64,000 nt of DNA. Source: a virus. This document shows positions 54,429 through 62,161 of this stretch, piece after piece. The translations under genes were made by a program, and so were the position numbers. The notes under the pieces were generated by a model. It had not been told where the DNA came from, did no database searches, and was given only the letters and a program-made list of their open reading frames with translations. Every line of letters begins with the position of its first letter. The first letter of the stretch is position 1. Location of the stretch: IMG/VR virus record IMGVR_UViG_3300021168_000002, positions 1 through 64,000 of that record. One strand, 5' to 3'.

Positions 54429-54916
54429 AGACTCTCCGTCAACTTGCGGAATTTTTCTGCGATTTCGTTTGTCGCCATCTGATGCGCGCCGCAGAGAGAT
54501 ACGACTTTCCCGCTCTGCCACTTGCAGACGCAGGAGACGCCGAACATTTGAGCATTCATGGTCTTCTCCTGCTCGTCCTTCAAGCAGCGGCCAATCTGCT
54601 TTCCGATCTCCCTCTCGTTGTCAACTTGGAATATCAGCTTCTGAACCTCCGACTGCAGCCGCAGGTTCTCTCTCTTCAACTCGTCCATCGCCGCGTCTTT
54701 CACTTGGAAGATTTTGACTAATGCGCCCAGGTCGACCGGGCGGAAGATTCCGTCAATCCAGACGCCGAAGGAGTTCTTCTGGTTCACGACCTCGACAGTC
54801 TTGTCGAATTCGATTGGCTTCACAGGACGCCAGTTGCGACAATTCGGGGCACCTGCATTAAACGCGTGGGGTTCTCCCCAGAAGTCACAAATTCCCATCT
54901 CTCTAAGATCAGTCAT
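54425..54916 (-). CDS. Protein with central coiled coil, 163 aa
   Basis: Strong SD TAGGAGG. Head region with CDFWGEPHAF and CRNW, a coiled coil (DAAMDELKRENLRLQSEVQK) at about 75-115, then CVCKWQSGKVVSLCGAHQ, a possible zinc site. First of a four-gene coupled set ending at 53690. Unknown. Confidence 0.6.
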   Translation of the reverse strand: MTDLREMGICDFWGEPHAFNAGAPNCRNWRPVKPIEFDKTVEVVNQKNSFGVWIDGIFRPVDLGALVKIFQVKDAAMDELKRENLRLQSEVQKLIFQVDNEREIGKQIGRCLKDEQEKTMNAQMFGVSCVCKWQSGKVVSLCGAHQMATNEIAEKFRKLTESL

Positions 54917-54926
54917 GTTTCCTCCT

Positions 54927-54944
54927 AAAAAGGTATAGCTTTTT
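54927..54944 (-). terminator. A/T hairpin after integrase
   Basis: AAAAAG-6 nt-CTTTTT forms a weak stem with a T-run in either direction between the integrase stop and the next leftward gene. Confidence 0.4.
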
Positions 54945-54952
54945 GACGTTGT

Positions 54953-55852
54953 TTACGCATGAAGATCGAACCCCAAACCTGCCTTATCGGCCCATGTTTT
55001 TCTGACCATAATCTGCTCCCCAAATTTTGTGTATCTTTCAGAAACATCGCCCGCCGCGTGACCGGCCCAAAACTTCACCAGGGTCGCGGGGACGCTCGCG
55101 GCTTGCAGGTGGGTGATGCGGAAGCGGCGCATGGAGTGAAAACCTTCTAGCCCGAGTTCTTCTATGCGGCGGCGAAGAGTGCGCTCCGAGGATACAAATA
55201 TTTTTGAATCGCGAATCGCGAATACCGAATGCAGGAGGCTATTCAGTGCCGGGTCTAAGTCCACGATACGGGTCCCGGCCTTGGTCTTGGTGGAGTCTTG
55301 CAACTTGCCGTTGACCAGGGTCGCGCGTACCGCGATGGTCCCGGCTGCCGGGTCCCAATAGTTGGACACCCCGTCGTCGATCTTATGCATGGCAAGGGCC
55401 TCCCCGACCCGTAGGCCGGTCCCAGCCAGGAGGGCCACTAATCCCCCCACTTCGCCCCTTACGGCTGCCACAGCGCCTCCCAGCGCCAGGGATGTGGCAA
55501 TTGGGGTCCTCTGGGCTGATTTGTCGATCTTCGGGGCGTCGATAAAGCGGGTATTCCACGTTCTGGGATAAAGTTGATTTCCTTCGTCGTCTACCGCAGA
55601 CTTGACAACCTGCTTCACGAGACTGACTGCCAAGGTTATGGTGGCGGGACTCAGATCAGCCTCTGCGAGACGGCCAACGAGTACCTTGACAGTTCGGTTG
55701 TTGACCTCCTGCAATTCCAGCCCGCCGATGGCAGGTAGGAGACGGAAGTCGATGATGGAGCGATAGACGCGCAAAGTGTTCACTTTCGCGGGGTCACTTT
55801 TGCGAAGGGCAATTTCAGACATGAAAGTCTCAGCCTGTGATTGAAACGTCAT
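54953..55852 (-). CDS. int: Tyrosine recombinase / integrase
   Basis: 299 residues from ATG 55852 (SD GGAGAAA); the in-frame ATG ten codons upstream has no SD. The N-terminal half is a SAM-like core-binding domain (VNTLRVYRSIIDFRLLPAIG). The catalytic domain has LLAGTGLRVGEALAM (first Arg), HSMRRFRITH (His and second Arg), WAGHAAGDVSERYTKF (His and nucleophile Tyr). All catalytic residues appear present. It probably integrates or resolves the phage genome; no attachment site could be identified in the window. Confidence 0.85.
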   Translation of the reverse strand: MTFQSQAETFMSEIALRKSDPAKVNTLRVYRSIIDFRLLPAIGGLELQEVNNRTVKVLVGRLAEADLSPATITLAVSLVKQVVKSAVDDEGNQLYPRTWNTRFIDAPKIDKSAQRTPIATSLALGGAVAAVRGEVGGLVALLAGTGLRVGEALAMHKIDDGVSNYWDPAAGTIAVRATLVNGKLQDSTKTKAGTRIVDLDPALNSLLHSVFAIRDSKIFVSSERTLRRRIEELGLEGFHSMRRFRITHLQAASVPATLVKFWAGHAAGDVSERYTKFGEQIMVRKTWADKAGLGFDLHA

Positions 55853-55904
55853 CTTGTTTTCTCCATGCACCAAGTCTCTCACAGTTCGGAAAGTTTGTCA
55901 AGGA

Positions 55905-56051
55905 TTATTTTAGTCTCATCACTTGATACCGGGGTTGGTGCGTCCCATAAATCGCGTTGATGAGTCGGACGCAATACAATCCAGTCGTCAAGAATATTCC
56001 AATCGAGATTAAAGTGGCGGCGATAAAGATCAGAGCGCGGGTGTGTTTCAT
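55905..56051 (-). CDS. 48-aa single-span membrane protein
   Basis: Start at 56051 with GGGAGA upstream and a 4-nt overlap with the previous stop, which favours this frame over a longer overlapping one (55879-56172). One span (ALIFIAATLISIGIFLTTGL) with short polar ends. Unknown. Confidence 0.55.
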   Translation of the reverse strand: MKHTRALIFIAATLISIGIFLTTGLYCVRLINAIYGTHQPRYQVMRLK

Positions 56052-56230
56052 CTTGGTAAGTCTCCCTCGGGACAGAATTCTTGTTTGAAACAGCGATCTT
56101 GGCAGGCCCGGTTGCCGTGGGCGCATTGGTTGTGGCACTCATTATTTTTGCGGCGGGCGTCGAATGCAACAAGAGTTATCCATGAGAAAAGCACTATCAA
56201 AATAAAGACCTCAAGGGTGCGATTTTTCAT
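56048..56230 (-). CDS. Membrane-anchored Cys-rich protein, 60 aa
   Basis: Start at 56230 behind GGAGAAG. An N-terminal span (LEVFILIVLFSWITLVAF) followed by CHNQCAHGNRACQDRCFKQE, with five Cys within 20 residues plus one more, suggesting disulphides on the periplasmic side. Coupled both ways by 4-nt overlaps. Confidence 0.57.
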   Translation of the reverse strand: MKNRTLEVFILIVLFSWITLVAFDARRKNNECHNQCAHGNRACQDRCFKQEFCPEGDLPR

Positions 56231-56328
56231 TTTCTTCTCCACAGCCAGCGAGTCCAAATTTCTAGCGCCGCGATCATGAGGATTCCCAGAATGAGACCGG
56301 AGATGCTTAACCCGTGTCCGGCTATCAT
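56227..56328 (-). CDS. 33-aa membrane microprotein
   Basis: Start at 56328 (SD TGGAGA), overlapping its neighbours by 4 nt each. One span (GLILGILMIAALEIW) and a basic end RWLWRRK. The coupling supports a real gene. Confidence 0.5.
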   Translation of the reverse strand: MIAGHGLSISGLILGILMIAALEIWTRWLWRRK

Positions 56329-56519
56329 GCGATCTCCAGCCAGCTTATGAACGTTCGCCACTTCGGTGAATTCGTGTCCACATAATTCACGACATCCGAA
56401 TCCGGCCAACTAATATATACCACTGGCCCGATTTTGATTATCACACCTTCCTCGCCACCAGGGCCTTCCAGTCGGACCCGGGAGCCGAGAGGTAAATTGG
56501 CTAGTTGTTTGGCTGTCAT
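56325..56519 (-). CDS. Small SH3-like beta protein, 64 aa
   Basis: SD AAAGGAAA. LPLGSRVRLEGPGGEEGVII and VVYISWPDS have the pattern of small beta-barrel (SH3/KOW-like) proteins. 4-nt overlaps on both sides. Function unknown. Confidence 0.58.
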   Translation of the reverse strand: MTAKQLANLPLGSRVRLEGPGGEEGVIIKIGPVVYISWPDSDVVNYVDTNSPKWRTFISWLEIA

Positions 56520-56899
56520 GATTTTCCTTTCGGGTTGCAGCTTTGGTATTTTTTGGCCTTGAACTTCGGGTCAATCGTCACGCCACCGAGTCCAAAGCGC
56601 TTGCCTGTGATATTACAGCGCAGGCATATCGCTGTATCGTAAGCCTCGTGACCCTTGATAATCGTGACCAGATTGGTCTTGTGCCATTCGTGGGGAGCAA
56701 CGGCCACGCTGTCTGGAGATTCTTGAACACCTACATATTCTCGCGGCTCTTCGTAGGACCTCAAAGAGTCGTTGAATGCGTCTATCAGCTTGCGGCCCCA
56801 ATGGGCTGCCTCGTCCAGATTGAGAACATCTGTTCGGTTGTAATCTTCCCGCCACGTCTCTTTTTTACCTTGCTTACGAACTATAATACTAAATTTCAT
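56516..56899 (-). CDS. Unrecognised protein, 127 aa
   Basis: Start at 56899 (SD CGGAGA, 4-nt overlap); the longer frame to 57046 is a shadow of the gene upstream. ICLRCNITGKRFG suggests a partial zinc site with the late Cys, and the C-terminus is Lys-rich. Unknown. Confidence 0.58.
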   Translation of the reverse strand: MKFSIIVRKQGKKETWREDYNRTDVLNLDEAAHWGRKLIDAFNDSLRSYEEPREYVGVQESPDSVAVAPHEWHKTNLVTIIKGHEAYDTAICLRCNITGKRFGLGGVTIDPKFKAKKYQSCNPKGKS

Positions 56900-57381
56900 G
56901 GCATTGTCTCCGCGTAGTCGTCGATCAGAATCTCTCGGAAAGCGCCTTGCGCATCCAGATTCAGCATGCAACTGCGCCAATGTCGCCCGTGATCGACTTG
57001 GTCGCCGTTCCGGTCCATATCCTGCATCCAAGTCTGGACGTGGCACATTTCGTGAAGAAGGGTCTGGTCCCCGACTCGGGGCGCTAAGACGAACTTTAGA
57101 TTAAAGTGAATGATGCAACTACGGTCCACATCACAAAGGGTGCTCGCCATATTCCCGTCGTCTGACTCCAGCATGTCGATTACCGGTGTCTTGGTCAGCT
57201 TGTTTTGAAAATAACCCTCGTTGTAGACGGCGTAAGCTTGCTGTAGATGCGCTACGTCAGTTATGCCGTTGGTGGGAGAAGGAACACCGACATAGTGTTC
57301 CCTCTTACATCCGAAGAGCCAGGAGCACAGAACGGCTGCCAAAATTACCAGCAGAAATTTCTCCCGCGTGGTGAGCGTCAT
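56896..57381 (-). CDS. SprT-like zinc metalloprotease lipoprotein
   Basis: 161 residues. The N-terminus MTLTTREKFLLVILAAVLC ends in the lipobox LFGC (about 22-25), so the protein should be lipid-anchored outside the cytoplasm. LLHEMCHVQTWMQDMDRNG then DHGRHWRSCM gives HExxH plus a third His, as in SprT-like peptidases. Cytoplasmic SprT relatives act on DNA-protein crosslinks, so an exported version in a phage is unusual and may act on envelope proteins. A promoter lies at 57427-57455. Confidence 0.72.
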   Translation of the reverse strand: MTLTTREKFLLVILAAVLCSWLFGCKREHYVGVPSPTNGITDVAHLQQAYAVYNEGYFQNKLTKTPVIDMLESDDGNMASTLCDVDRSCIIHFNLKFVLAPRVGDQTLLHEMCHVQTWMQDMDRNGDQVDHGRHWRSCMLNLDAQGAFREILIDDYAETMP

Positions 57382-57677
57382 TCCTTCACCTCTTCCTCTA
57401 AATTGATAATGTCTTGATGCTCAAACAGCGTATCAGAGTTTTCCCCCGTTGTCAAGGGAAATAATTCGACCTCCGGGAGGGTCGGTTGGGACAGAAGCGG
57501 CGAGTCAACCGGCAAGACGGAGAACTTCGGCTTCACCATAATCCATTCAAAGGTCTCCGGGTCCTCCCTGTAGATAACGGCCTCCGGAACGTTGTAGCGG
57601 TTCGGGACAGTCTCGTTCGGCTGCAGCACGACGCGCGCATCCCGCACGCTGCCTCCCGGCTGGAATCCAACGATCAC
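57378..57677 (-). CDS. Unrecognised acidic protein, 99 aa
   Basis: GTG start at 57677 overlapping the upstream stop (GTGA). Strand-rich first half (YNVPEAVIYREDPETFEWIM) and an acidic end (NLEEEVKE). No family recognised. Contains the promoter for the SprT-like gene. Confidence 0.55.
   Translation of the reverse strand: MIVGFQPGGSVRDARVVLQPNETVPNRYNVPEAVIYREDPETFEWIMVKPKFSVLPVDSPLLSQPTLPEVELFPLTTGENSDTLFEHQDIINLEEEVKE
57427..57455 (-). promoter_or_regulatory. Sigma70-type promoter for SprT-like gene
   Basis: On the minus strand TTGACA (57455-57450), 17-bp spacer, TACGCT. About 46 nt before the start of the 56896-57381 gene. Confidence 0.6.
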
Positions 57678-57907
57678 TGTCTATCATCCTTGTGTAGCCG
57701 CAGGAAGTCCACGATCTCCTGGGTACAATCGACATCGAATATTGCATTGTTAAGCGTGCCCCACACATATCGCCGCCAAGTGGGGCGATACTCGATGAAG
57801 CCAAGCTGGCCCGAGCCGGTATCTGGGTCACCTGCGGGATTGACGATCAACCACCGGCAGGTCTTGTTGCCGGGATTCGGTTTTAGATCAAATCTTAGAT
57901 GACTCAT
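57674..57907 (-). CDS. Unrecognised protein, 77 aa
   Basis: Start at 57907 (ATGA overlap; SD TGGAG). Beta-rich (GQLGFIEYRPTWRRYVWGTL) and a helical end (CTQEIVDFLRLHKDD). Unknown. Confidence 0.56.
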   Translation of the reverse strand: MSHLRFDLKPNPGNKTCRWLIVNPAGDPDTGSGQLGFIEYRPTWRRYVWGTLNNAIFDVDCTQEIVDFLRLHKDDRQ

Positions 57908-58122
57908 ACGTGGCTCCATTCCCTGCAATCAGCGTTCTTCGGGTGCGGCGTTCGATGAGTCGCGCACGCTCCCAGGGGCATAGCGATATCTTCGAATACG
58001 TCTGCTAGGTATCGCTGTTTATCACCTGTCACCGGTATAGTGAGATCGTAGAAGCCGCTGCCCTCGGACTTGACGGCCTCCACGAGAACTCCGTAGATCA
58101 GGTATTGTTTCTTTTCGTTCAC
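57904..58122 (-). CDS. Unrecognised protein, 72 aa
   Basis: GTG start at 58122 chosen because it overlaps the preceding stop as GTGA with GGCGGGG upstream; an ATG at 58140 is the alternative. EKKQYLIYGVLVEAV and strands follow; the end has C-x2-H and a late Cys (ACATHRTPH, DCREW), a possible zinc site. Confidence 0.52.
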   Translation of the reverse strand: MNEKKQYLIYGVLVEAVKSEGSGFYDLTIPVTGDKQRYLADVFEDIAMPLGACATHRTPHPKNADCREWSHV

Positions 58123-58274
58123 TTCCCCGCCTTGGCCCATCGAATCAACTTCGTGCGGTTCACGCCAACGAAGCGCATACAACCGATGGAGAACGCCTGC
58201 GCGAGCATCTTGGATTGGCGCTCTGAAATTGTTGTCAAACGCTTAATCTCGACTTGATAAGGTGCGTTGCTCAT
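58119..58274 (-). CDS. Basic 51-aa protein
   Basis: Start at 58274 overlapping the nucleotidyltransferase stop by 4 nt (ATGA), SD AAAGGAT. Basic helical sequence (VEIKRLTTISERQSKMLAQA; FVGVNRTKLIRWAKAGK). May bind nucleic acid. Unknown. Confidence 0.55.
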   Translation of the reverse strand: MSNAPYQVEIKRLTTISERQSKMLAQAFSIGCMRFVGVNRTKLIRWAKAGK

Positions 58275-59203
58275 TTTATCCTTTCAATGCGACCCGATTC
58301 GACCGCTTTCAAAAATTTCTCCACGTAATCCTTATTGTACAGCAGAATGATATTGTCGTAGTTCTCCACGGCCCACTCGCGAAACCAGCCAGAGCACAGC
58401 GTGGTGCAGATTCGCATCACGGCCCACTTGTATGCGGCCAGGGGATTGGCGATCTTTTCGCCCTCGAAGAGCATCGGTATCATCGCCCGCTCCAGCGCGA
58501 TAACATATGCCTCCTCTTGCACGCAGGCGGCGCGCTCCCGATAATGCAGCGCGTAAAACTTTTCCTTGGAACACGCGACCTTGTCCGGGTCGATCTTGAT
58601 CTTCTCGAACATCGGTCGATCACCGTGCGCCATCACCTCGTGAATCTGGTCGTGGATGAAGGTGCGATTCGAGACTTTGTCATCGAAGAAGTCTACCGTG
58701 GACTTGTTTAGACTTGGGGTGCGCAGCTTTTCTCTAGCCGCGACCTCCGCGTATCGCGTCGCCGTAATCTTGGAGAACGCATCCTTGCCATTAAAGATCA
58801 CGCGAAGAGCATTGTAGTCTTTGACATGCTTCTCGAACATCCGGGGACTGTGGCGATGCGACTTCTTCAAGCTGTACAGCATCTCCAGCGGCGCGACCTC
58901 GATCTGCATCCCAAAGAACTCGGCGGTATCTAGCTTCGCCATTGTCTCGGCCCACTGATCGTACAATACGTTTGATGTCCCAGGACGCGTGTAATCAATT
59001 TCGATCATATTGCCGTGCGGCGACTTCAAAAGTGCTTTGTCTTGGCTAACCTTTACAACGGTTAGATTAGCTCCTCCAACTAGGTCTGCCAATTGGCGCT
59101 CGCCTGGACGTGCGAGAAAATCGAAGTCGGTCGGCACTCTGCCTAGAGGCAGACCGATCTTTTCCAATCCAATCTTGAGTGCTTGTGAGCCAATCAGAAT
59201 CAT
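58271..59203 (-). CDS. Nucleotidyltransferase-fold protein
   Basis: 310 residues. MILIGSQALKIGLEKIG then VPTDFDFLARP gives the GS...DxD signature of the pol-beta nucleotidyltransferase superfamily (residues about 5-31); a third acidic residue is in MIEIDYTRP (about 66). The remainder is helical with SHRHSPRMFEKHVKDYNALR. Similar proteins occur in large phages, with suggested roles in tRNA or protein nucleotidylation. The presence of a 32-tRNA array makes an RNA substrate attractive, but this is speculation. Confidence 0.65.
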   Translation of the reverse strand: MILIGSQALKIGLEKIGLPLGRVPTDFDFLARPGERQLADLVGGANLTVVKVSQDKALLKSPHGNMIEIDYTRPGTSNVLYDQWAETMAKLDTAEFFGMQIEVAPLEMLYSLKKSHRHSPRMFEKHVKDYNALRVIFNGKDAFSKITATRYAEVAAREKLRTPSLNKSTVDFFDDKVSNRTFIHDQIHEVMAHGDRPMFEKIKIDPDKVACSKEKFYALHYRERAACVQEEAYVIALERAMIPMLFEGEKIANPLAAYKWAVMRICTTLCSGWFREWAVENYDNIILLYNKDYVEKFLKAVESGRIERIK

Positions 59204-59457
59204 CAGTAGCTCGAAGAAGAACTTTCATAGACTGGCTCCACGTATGTACTTGATTCATACGAGGAAATGGAATTTTTTCTAATTTCTTGGAAGTCGGCCA
59301 ACAAGTAATCCGCTCTGAAATTGAGACCAGCCTTCGCGGCCTTGGCTTTCAGTTTGTTCAATTCGTCAACAGCCTCCTCCGGTGTGGTAACGCCAGATTC
59401 AACGGCGACGATGATGCCAAGCAAGGTTCTTTGTATTTCCGTTAATGTTTGAGCCAT
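59203..59457 (-). CDS. Small helical protein, 84 aa
   Basis: Excellent SD AAGGAGG. Helical (LTEIQRTLLGIIVAVESGVT; EEAVDELNKLKAKAAKAG) with a Ser/Tyr-rich tail (YVEPVYESSSSSY). Its stop overlaps the nucleotidyltransferase start (TGATG-type). A promoter at 59485-59513 serves it. Confidence 0.6.
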   Translation of the reverse strand: MAQTLTEIQRTLLGIIVAVESGVTTPEEAVDELNKLKAKAAKAGLNFRADYLLADFQEIRKNSISSYESSTYVEPVYESSSSSY

Positions 59458-59600
59458 TAGGCCCTCCTTTTGAACAACGATACGACTCTAGCATAATGCA
59501 TCTGACATGTCAAGTACAAAATTCCTGGGTCGCTCCCGGTGAGGAACGCGATAACGACTGCAGGAATCCCGTGTTGAGGGCAGAATAACAGTTCAAACAC
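59457..59600 (-). CDS. 47-aa small protein
   Basis: GTG start at 59600 with AAGGAATATC upstream; overlaps the previous CDS and its stop overlaps the next ATG (TAATG). CPQHG and one more Cys plus a hydrophobic middle (IPAVVIAFLTG). Packing supports a real gene, although the promoter inside it could mean the frame is chance. Confidence 0.4.
   Translation of the reverse strand: MFELLFCPQHGIPAVVIAFLTGSDPGILYLTCQMHYARVVSLFKRRA
59485..59513 (-). promoter_or_regulatory. Sigma70-type promoter
   Basis: On the minus strand TTGACA (59513-59508), 17-bp spacer, TAGAGT. Drives 59203-59457 and probably the following leftward chain. Confidence 0.68.
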
Positions 59601-59736
59601 GTTGATATTCCTTTAACTCTTGTTCCATTTCCTGACGTTCCTTCTGATATTCGCGCCATTGATCGTCGGACAACGCATTCACATCTACCTTCTTGTGAAT
59701 GCTTATCATAATCTCGATGAGGCGTTTGTTTTTCAT
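59593..59736 (-). CDS. 47-aa charged helical protein
   Basis: Start at 59736 with ATGA overlap. KNKRLIEIMISIHKKVDVN then a Glu/Gln-rich helix (WREYQKERQEMEQELKEYQ). Coupling and composition support a real small gene. Unknown. Confidence 0.52.
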   Translation of the reverse strand: MKNKRLIEIMISIHKKVDVNALSDDQWREYQKERQEMEQELKEYQRV

Positions 59737-60071
59737 CGCGGGTACGAGTGCAGTCTTCCGAAAGGATTCTCCGGGGTATTGGTGTTCTCCAACACCGTAA
59801 GTAAAATTGCTCCCGAGGCGATGCTCAACCCGGCCTGGGGCTGGGGCGGCTTACCCGCGTACTCTCTATGGACAGCCTTCTTCAATTCCTTCACGAGTTG
59901 ACCGTGGGACAATTTCGGCAACGCGCGAGCGAAAAGTTCGACGCGCTCTCGTTCCGCCTTCGCTTCCGCTTGGGCCTTCACCTTTGCGATCTGCAATGCG
60001 GCAAACTCTTCCTGCGTTAACGGCGCGGCCTGCTTCTGGGGCTGTTTCTTGTGTAGCTTTTTGTCACTCAT
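59733..60071 (-). CDS. Helical basic protein, 112 aa
   Basis: SD GGAGAC. A disordered Lys/Gln start (KKLHKKQPQKQAAPL), a long helix (ALQIAKVKAQAEAKAERERV) and a Pro-rich end. It might bind nucleic acid. Unknown. Confidence 0.58.
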   Translation of the reverse strand: MSDKKLHKKQPQKQAAPLTQEEFAALQIAKVKAQAEAKAERERVELFARALPKLSHGQLVKELKKAVHREYAGKPPQPQAGLSIASGAILLTVLENTNTPENPFGRLHSYPR

Positions 60072-60246
60072 GTAGTCTCCCGTCTAAGATGACTTCCTCG
60101 AACTTGCCCTTCTTTGTTTTCCACATCCACTGATCTGCGTCGAAAAAGAAAACCGCTCTGTGATAACAAACGTAACAGAGTTGGCAGCGGGAGCATAGCC
60201 ATATGTACTCCCCGGCCTTACCCTTTGCGAAGCAGTCGTGTCTCAC
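60064..60246 (-). CDS. Cys-rich zinc protein, 60 aa
   Basis: GTG start at 60246 overlapping the previous stop (GTGA). LCSRCQLCYVCYH provides four Cys and a His for zinc. The remainder is basic and aromatic (FFFDADQWMWKTKKGKF). Confidence 0.55.
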   Translation of the reverse strand: MRHDCFAKGKAGEYIWLCSRCQLCYVCYHRAVFFFDADQWMWKTKKGKFEEVILDGRLHE

Positions 60247-60674
60247 GGCTGGTGATTGCTAAACCAGCAAGCTGGCATAGCCAGCACATCGATCTGGTAG
60301 TGCTCCATACGGTCCAACACTTCGCCTAGTTTAAGCGACGGCGTATCGAATGCCACCGCCAGTTTCATGCTGTGGGTCCACACCGCGCGACCGGACGGCT
60401 TAATTCCTGCTAGGTAGTGAGGTGCTTCCTGCCGCGCGATTACGACGCGGTCGGAGATTGCTGTAATTTGAATCAGTTCCGGCTTTTCGTCGTCGTAAAA
60501 GGCGACGTCGCTGGCATCGTGACGCGTCATCTGTTCCGTCGCGGTCTTCACGAGATGCTGCAAATCTTCTCCTGGGTTGAACATAGTTGCCGCCTTATTG
60601 GAGACGTGCTCCACGCGATGGAATACAGCGCCGCTTCGCTCCAATTCCTTGATGTATTCCTTCGCGTTTTGCAT
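60243..60674 (-). CDS. Unrecognised protein, 143 aa
   Basis: Start 1 nt after the secreted-protein stop. Helical start (AKEYIKELERSGAVFHRVEH), beta-rich middle (KPELIQITAISDRVVIARQE) and end. Served by its own promoter at 60782-60810. Unknown. Confidence 0.58.
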   Translation of the reverse strand: MQNAKEYIKELERSGAVFHRVEHVSNKAATMFNPGEDLQHLVKTATEQMTRHDASDVAFYDDEKPELIQITAISDRVVIARQEAPHYLAGIKPSGRAVWTHSMKLAVAFDTPSLKLGEVLDRMEHYQIDVLAMPACWFSNHQP

Positions 60675-60675
60675 G

Positions 60676-61899
60676 TTACTCTCCGATCTCTGTCTGGACG
60701 GTAAGCGTCCCGTTCTGATCGTCTGCCAGCTTCAAGGTGATCTGGTTCAAACTGATCTTGTGCTGTTTCAAGTACAAGACCACTCTACCAGATTCCACCG
60801 GGCCTGTCAAGACAATTCTTGCATTATTATTTACCCCAATTGCGCCCACGGCTTCGTCTAGAATTACGTAGCAGCCGGGGTCTGGGATGCTGTTGTGAAG
60901 TTTGCAAAAGCCGATAGTCGCGATCTTGGTACTGGCCTTGCAGACCCGGGTATAGTGAACCGGAACCGCCTTGGGCTGATTGCAGTCTGGGGACGGCTGG
61001 GCTGCTATCGGGGCCAGAACGGGTTGTGGGGCTGGTACAACGATAACCTGCGGCTGAGGGGCTGCTGGGGGCTGTGGGACCACGATCTGGGGGACTGGCG
61101 GAACCACGATAGCTAGGCAATCATCCAAGGTCAGCTTGGCGCGTCTGGCAGCATCGCTGCTGCAAAGTATCCTCGCCGCTGCGGTCTTGTTGCCGAGTGC
61201 GTAGAAAACAACTGCGGTCTGTCGGGAATCGCAACCCTTGTCGGTCTTGCTCACCCCTAGACTGCCTGCGCCACCCGGGAGAGATACGCCACCTGAGAAG
61301 CCTTTCACGCACGGTGACGTGGTGAAGGCCGCGTCCGGAGCGTATGCCATCGGCGTCTGGCGGACCTGATTGTCGACGAAGCTGGTGACATTACCGGCAG
61401 AATTGTTTGATGAACTCGCGGAACCTCCCGTACCACCGTTTGCTGTGGTATTGTTTGTATTGGATGAATTCCCTGAGTTGGTCAATATGGAATTGCCACT
61501 GTTCTTCACCACCGAAGACCCGCCCGTAGCTGTCGCGGAGCCACCTGTGGATGTACTTGTCGAGTTGCCCCCCGTTACGCTGGAGGTAGATTTCGAATTC
61601 GCGCTGGAATTCGAAGTCGCATTTGAGTTTGCGGAGGAGTTCTGCGTCTGATTCTGCGATTGATTGACCGTAGGCGGTGTTGGCGGTGTTACCGGTGGTT
61701 TCGGAACTTGACATTGGTATAGTTGTCCTTTCGTTCCTTCGCTACCTGTGCCAAGGAACAGTTGGCCGTCTCCATTCCCGAAGGAACCGGACGTGCCAGA
61801 TACTACCGGGACGCGTGATGCAAGCGGGTCGCTACAATTCCACGCGAACGCGGGCGATGCAAATGCGAGAAAAACTAATGCTAGGATGGTCTTTTTCAT
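60676..61899 (-). CDS. Secreted Ser/Asn/Thr-rich protein, 407 aa
   Basis: Start at 61899 (SD AAAGAGG) followed by a clear signal peptide (KKTILALVFLAFASPAFA, cleavage before WNC). Residues about 75-175 are Ser/Asn/Thr/Gly repeats without charge, then a globular region with six or more Cys (CVKGFSGG, KGCDSRQ, LCSS, DDCLAIV), a Pro/Val/Gln linker (VVPQPPAAPQPQVIVVPAP) and a second Cys domain. Exported low-complexity proteins of this size are rare in phages. It may modify the cell surface or act at lysis. Confidence 0.62.
   Translation of the reverse strand: MKKTILALVFLAFASPAFAWNCSDPLASRVPVVSGTSGSFGNGDGQLFLGTGSEGTKGQLYQCQVPKPPVTPPTPPTVNQSQNQTQNSSANSNATSNSSANSKSTSSVTGGNSTSTSTGGSATATGGSSVVKNSGNSILTNSGNSSNTNNTTANGGTGGSASSSNNSAGNVTSFVDNQVRQTPMAYAPDAAFTTSPCVKGFSGGVSLPGGAGSLGVSKTDKGCDSRQTAVVFYALGNKTAAARILCSSDAARRAKLTLDDCLAIVVPPVPQIVVPQPPAAPQPQVIVVPAPQPVLAPIAAQPSPDCNQPKAVPVHYTRVCKASTKIATIGFCKLHNSIPDPGCYVILDEAVGAIGVNNNARIVLTGPVESGRVVLYLKQHKISLNQITLKLADDQNGTLTVQTEIGE
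60782..60810 (-). promoter_or_regulatory. Sigma70-type promoter inside secreted-protein gene
   Basis: On the minus strand TTGACA (60810-60805), 17-bp spacer, TAGAGT, about 108 nt before the 60243-60674 gene. Confidence 0.6.
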
Positions 61900-61924
61900 T
61901 GTTACCTCTTTCCGGCTTAGCCGA

Positions 61925-62146
61925 TCAATCTTTTGAACTCGAATTGGAACTTTTGAATGCGGTGCCGAAGAATACATTGAGAACGAGGGCCTTCCAAAAA
62001 CCGATCTTCGCGGCACCGAAAACGAAAGTCAGTAATTGGGCGGTGAACAGATAGTTCACAATCCACATCGTGGGATATGCCATCAACATCGATAAGCCCA
62101 GGACCATTGCAACAAGAATAACTAAAGATGCGAACAGTTTTGTCAT
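61925..62146 (-). CDS. Two-span membrane protein, 73 aa
   Basis: SD GGAGGT. Two hydrophobic segments (FASLVILVAMVLGLSMLMAY; LLTFVFGAAKIGFWKALVLN) and a Ser/Lys end. Similar two-span phage proteins of unknown role are common; a holin is possible, given the endolysin in the same operon. Confidence 0.57.
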   Translation of the reverse strand: MTKLFASLVILVAMVLGLSMLMAYPTMWIVNYLFTAQLLTFVFGAAKIGFWKALVLNVFFGTAFKSSNSSSKD

Positions 62147-62161
62147 AATACCTCCAAAAGT

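Noticed and set aside
55873-55901. Promoter for the integrase
   Set aside because: TTGACA is present on the minus strand, but the -10 position reads GAGACT, too weak to call.
55879-56172. Leftward 97-codon ORF
   Set aside because: Overlaps a membrane gene in another frame that has an SD and ATGA coupling; this frame has neither.
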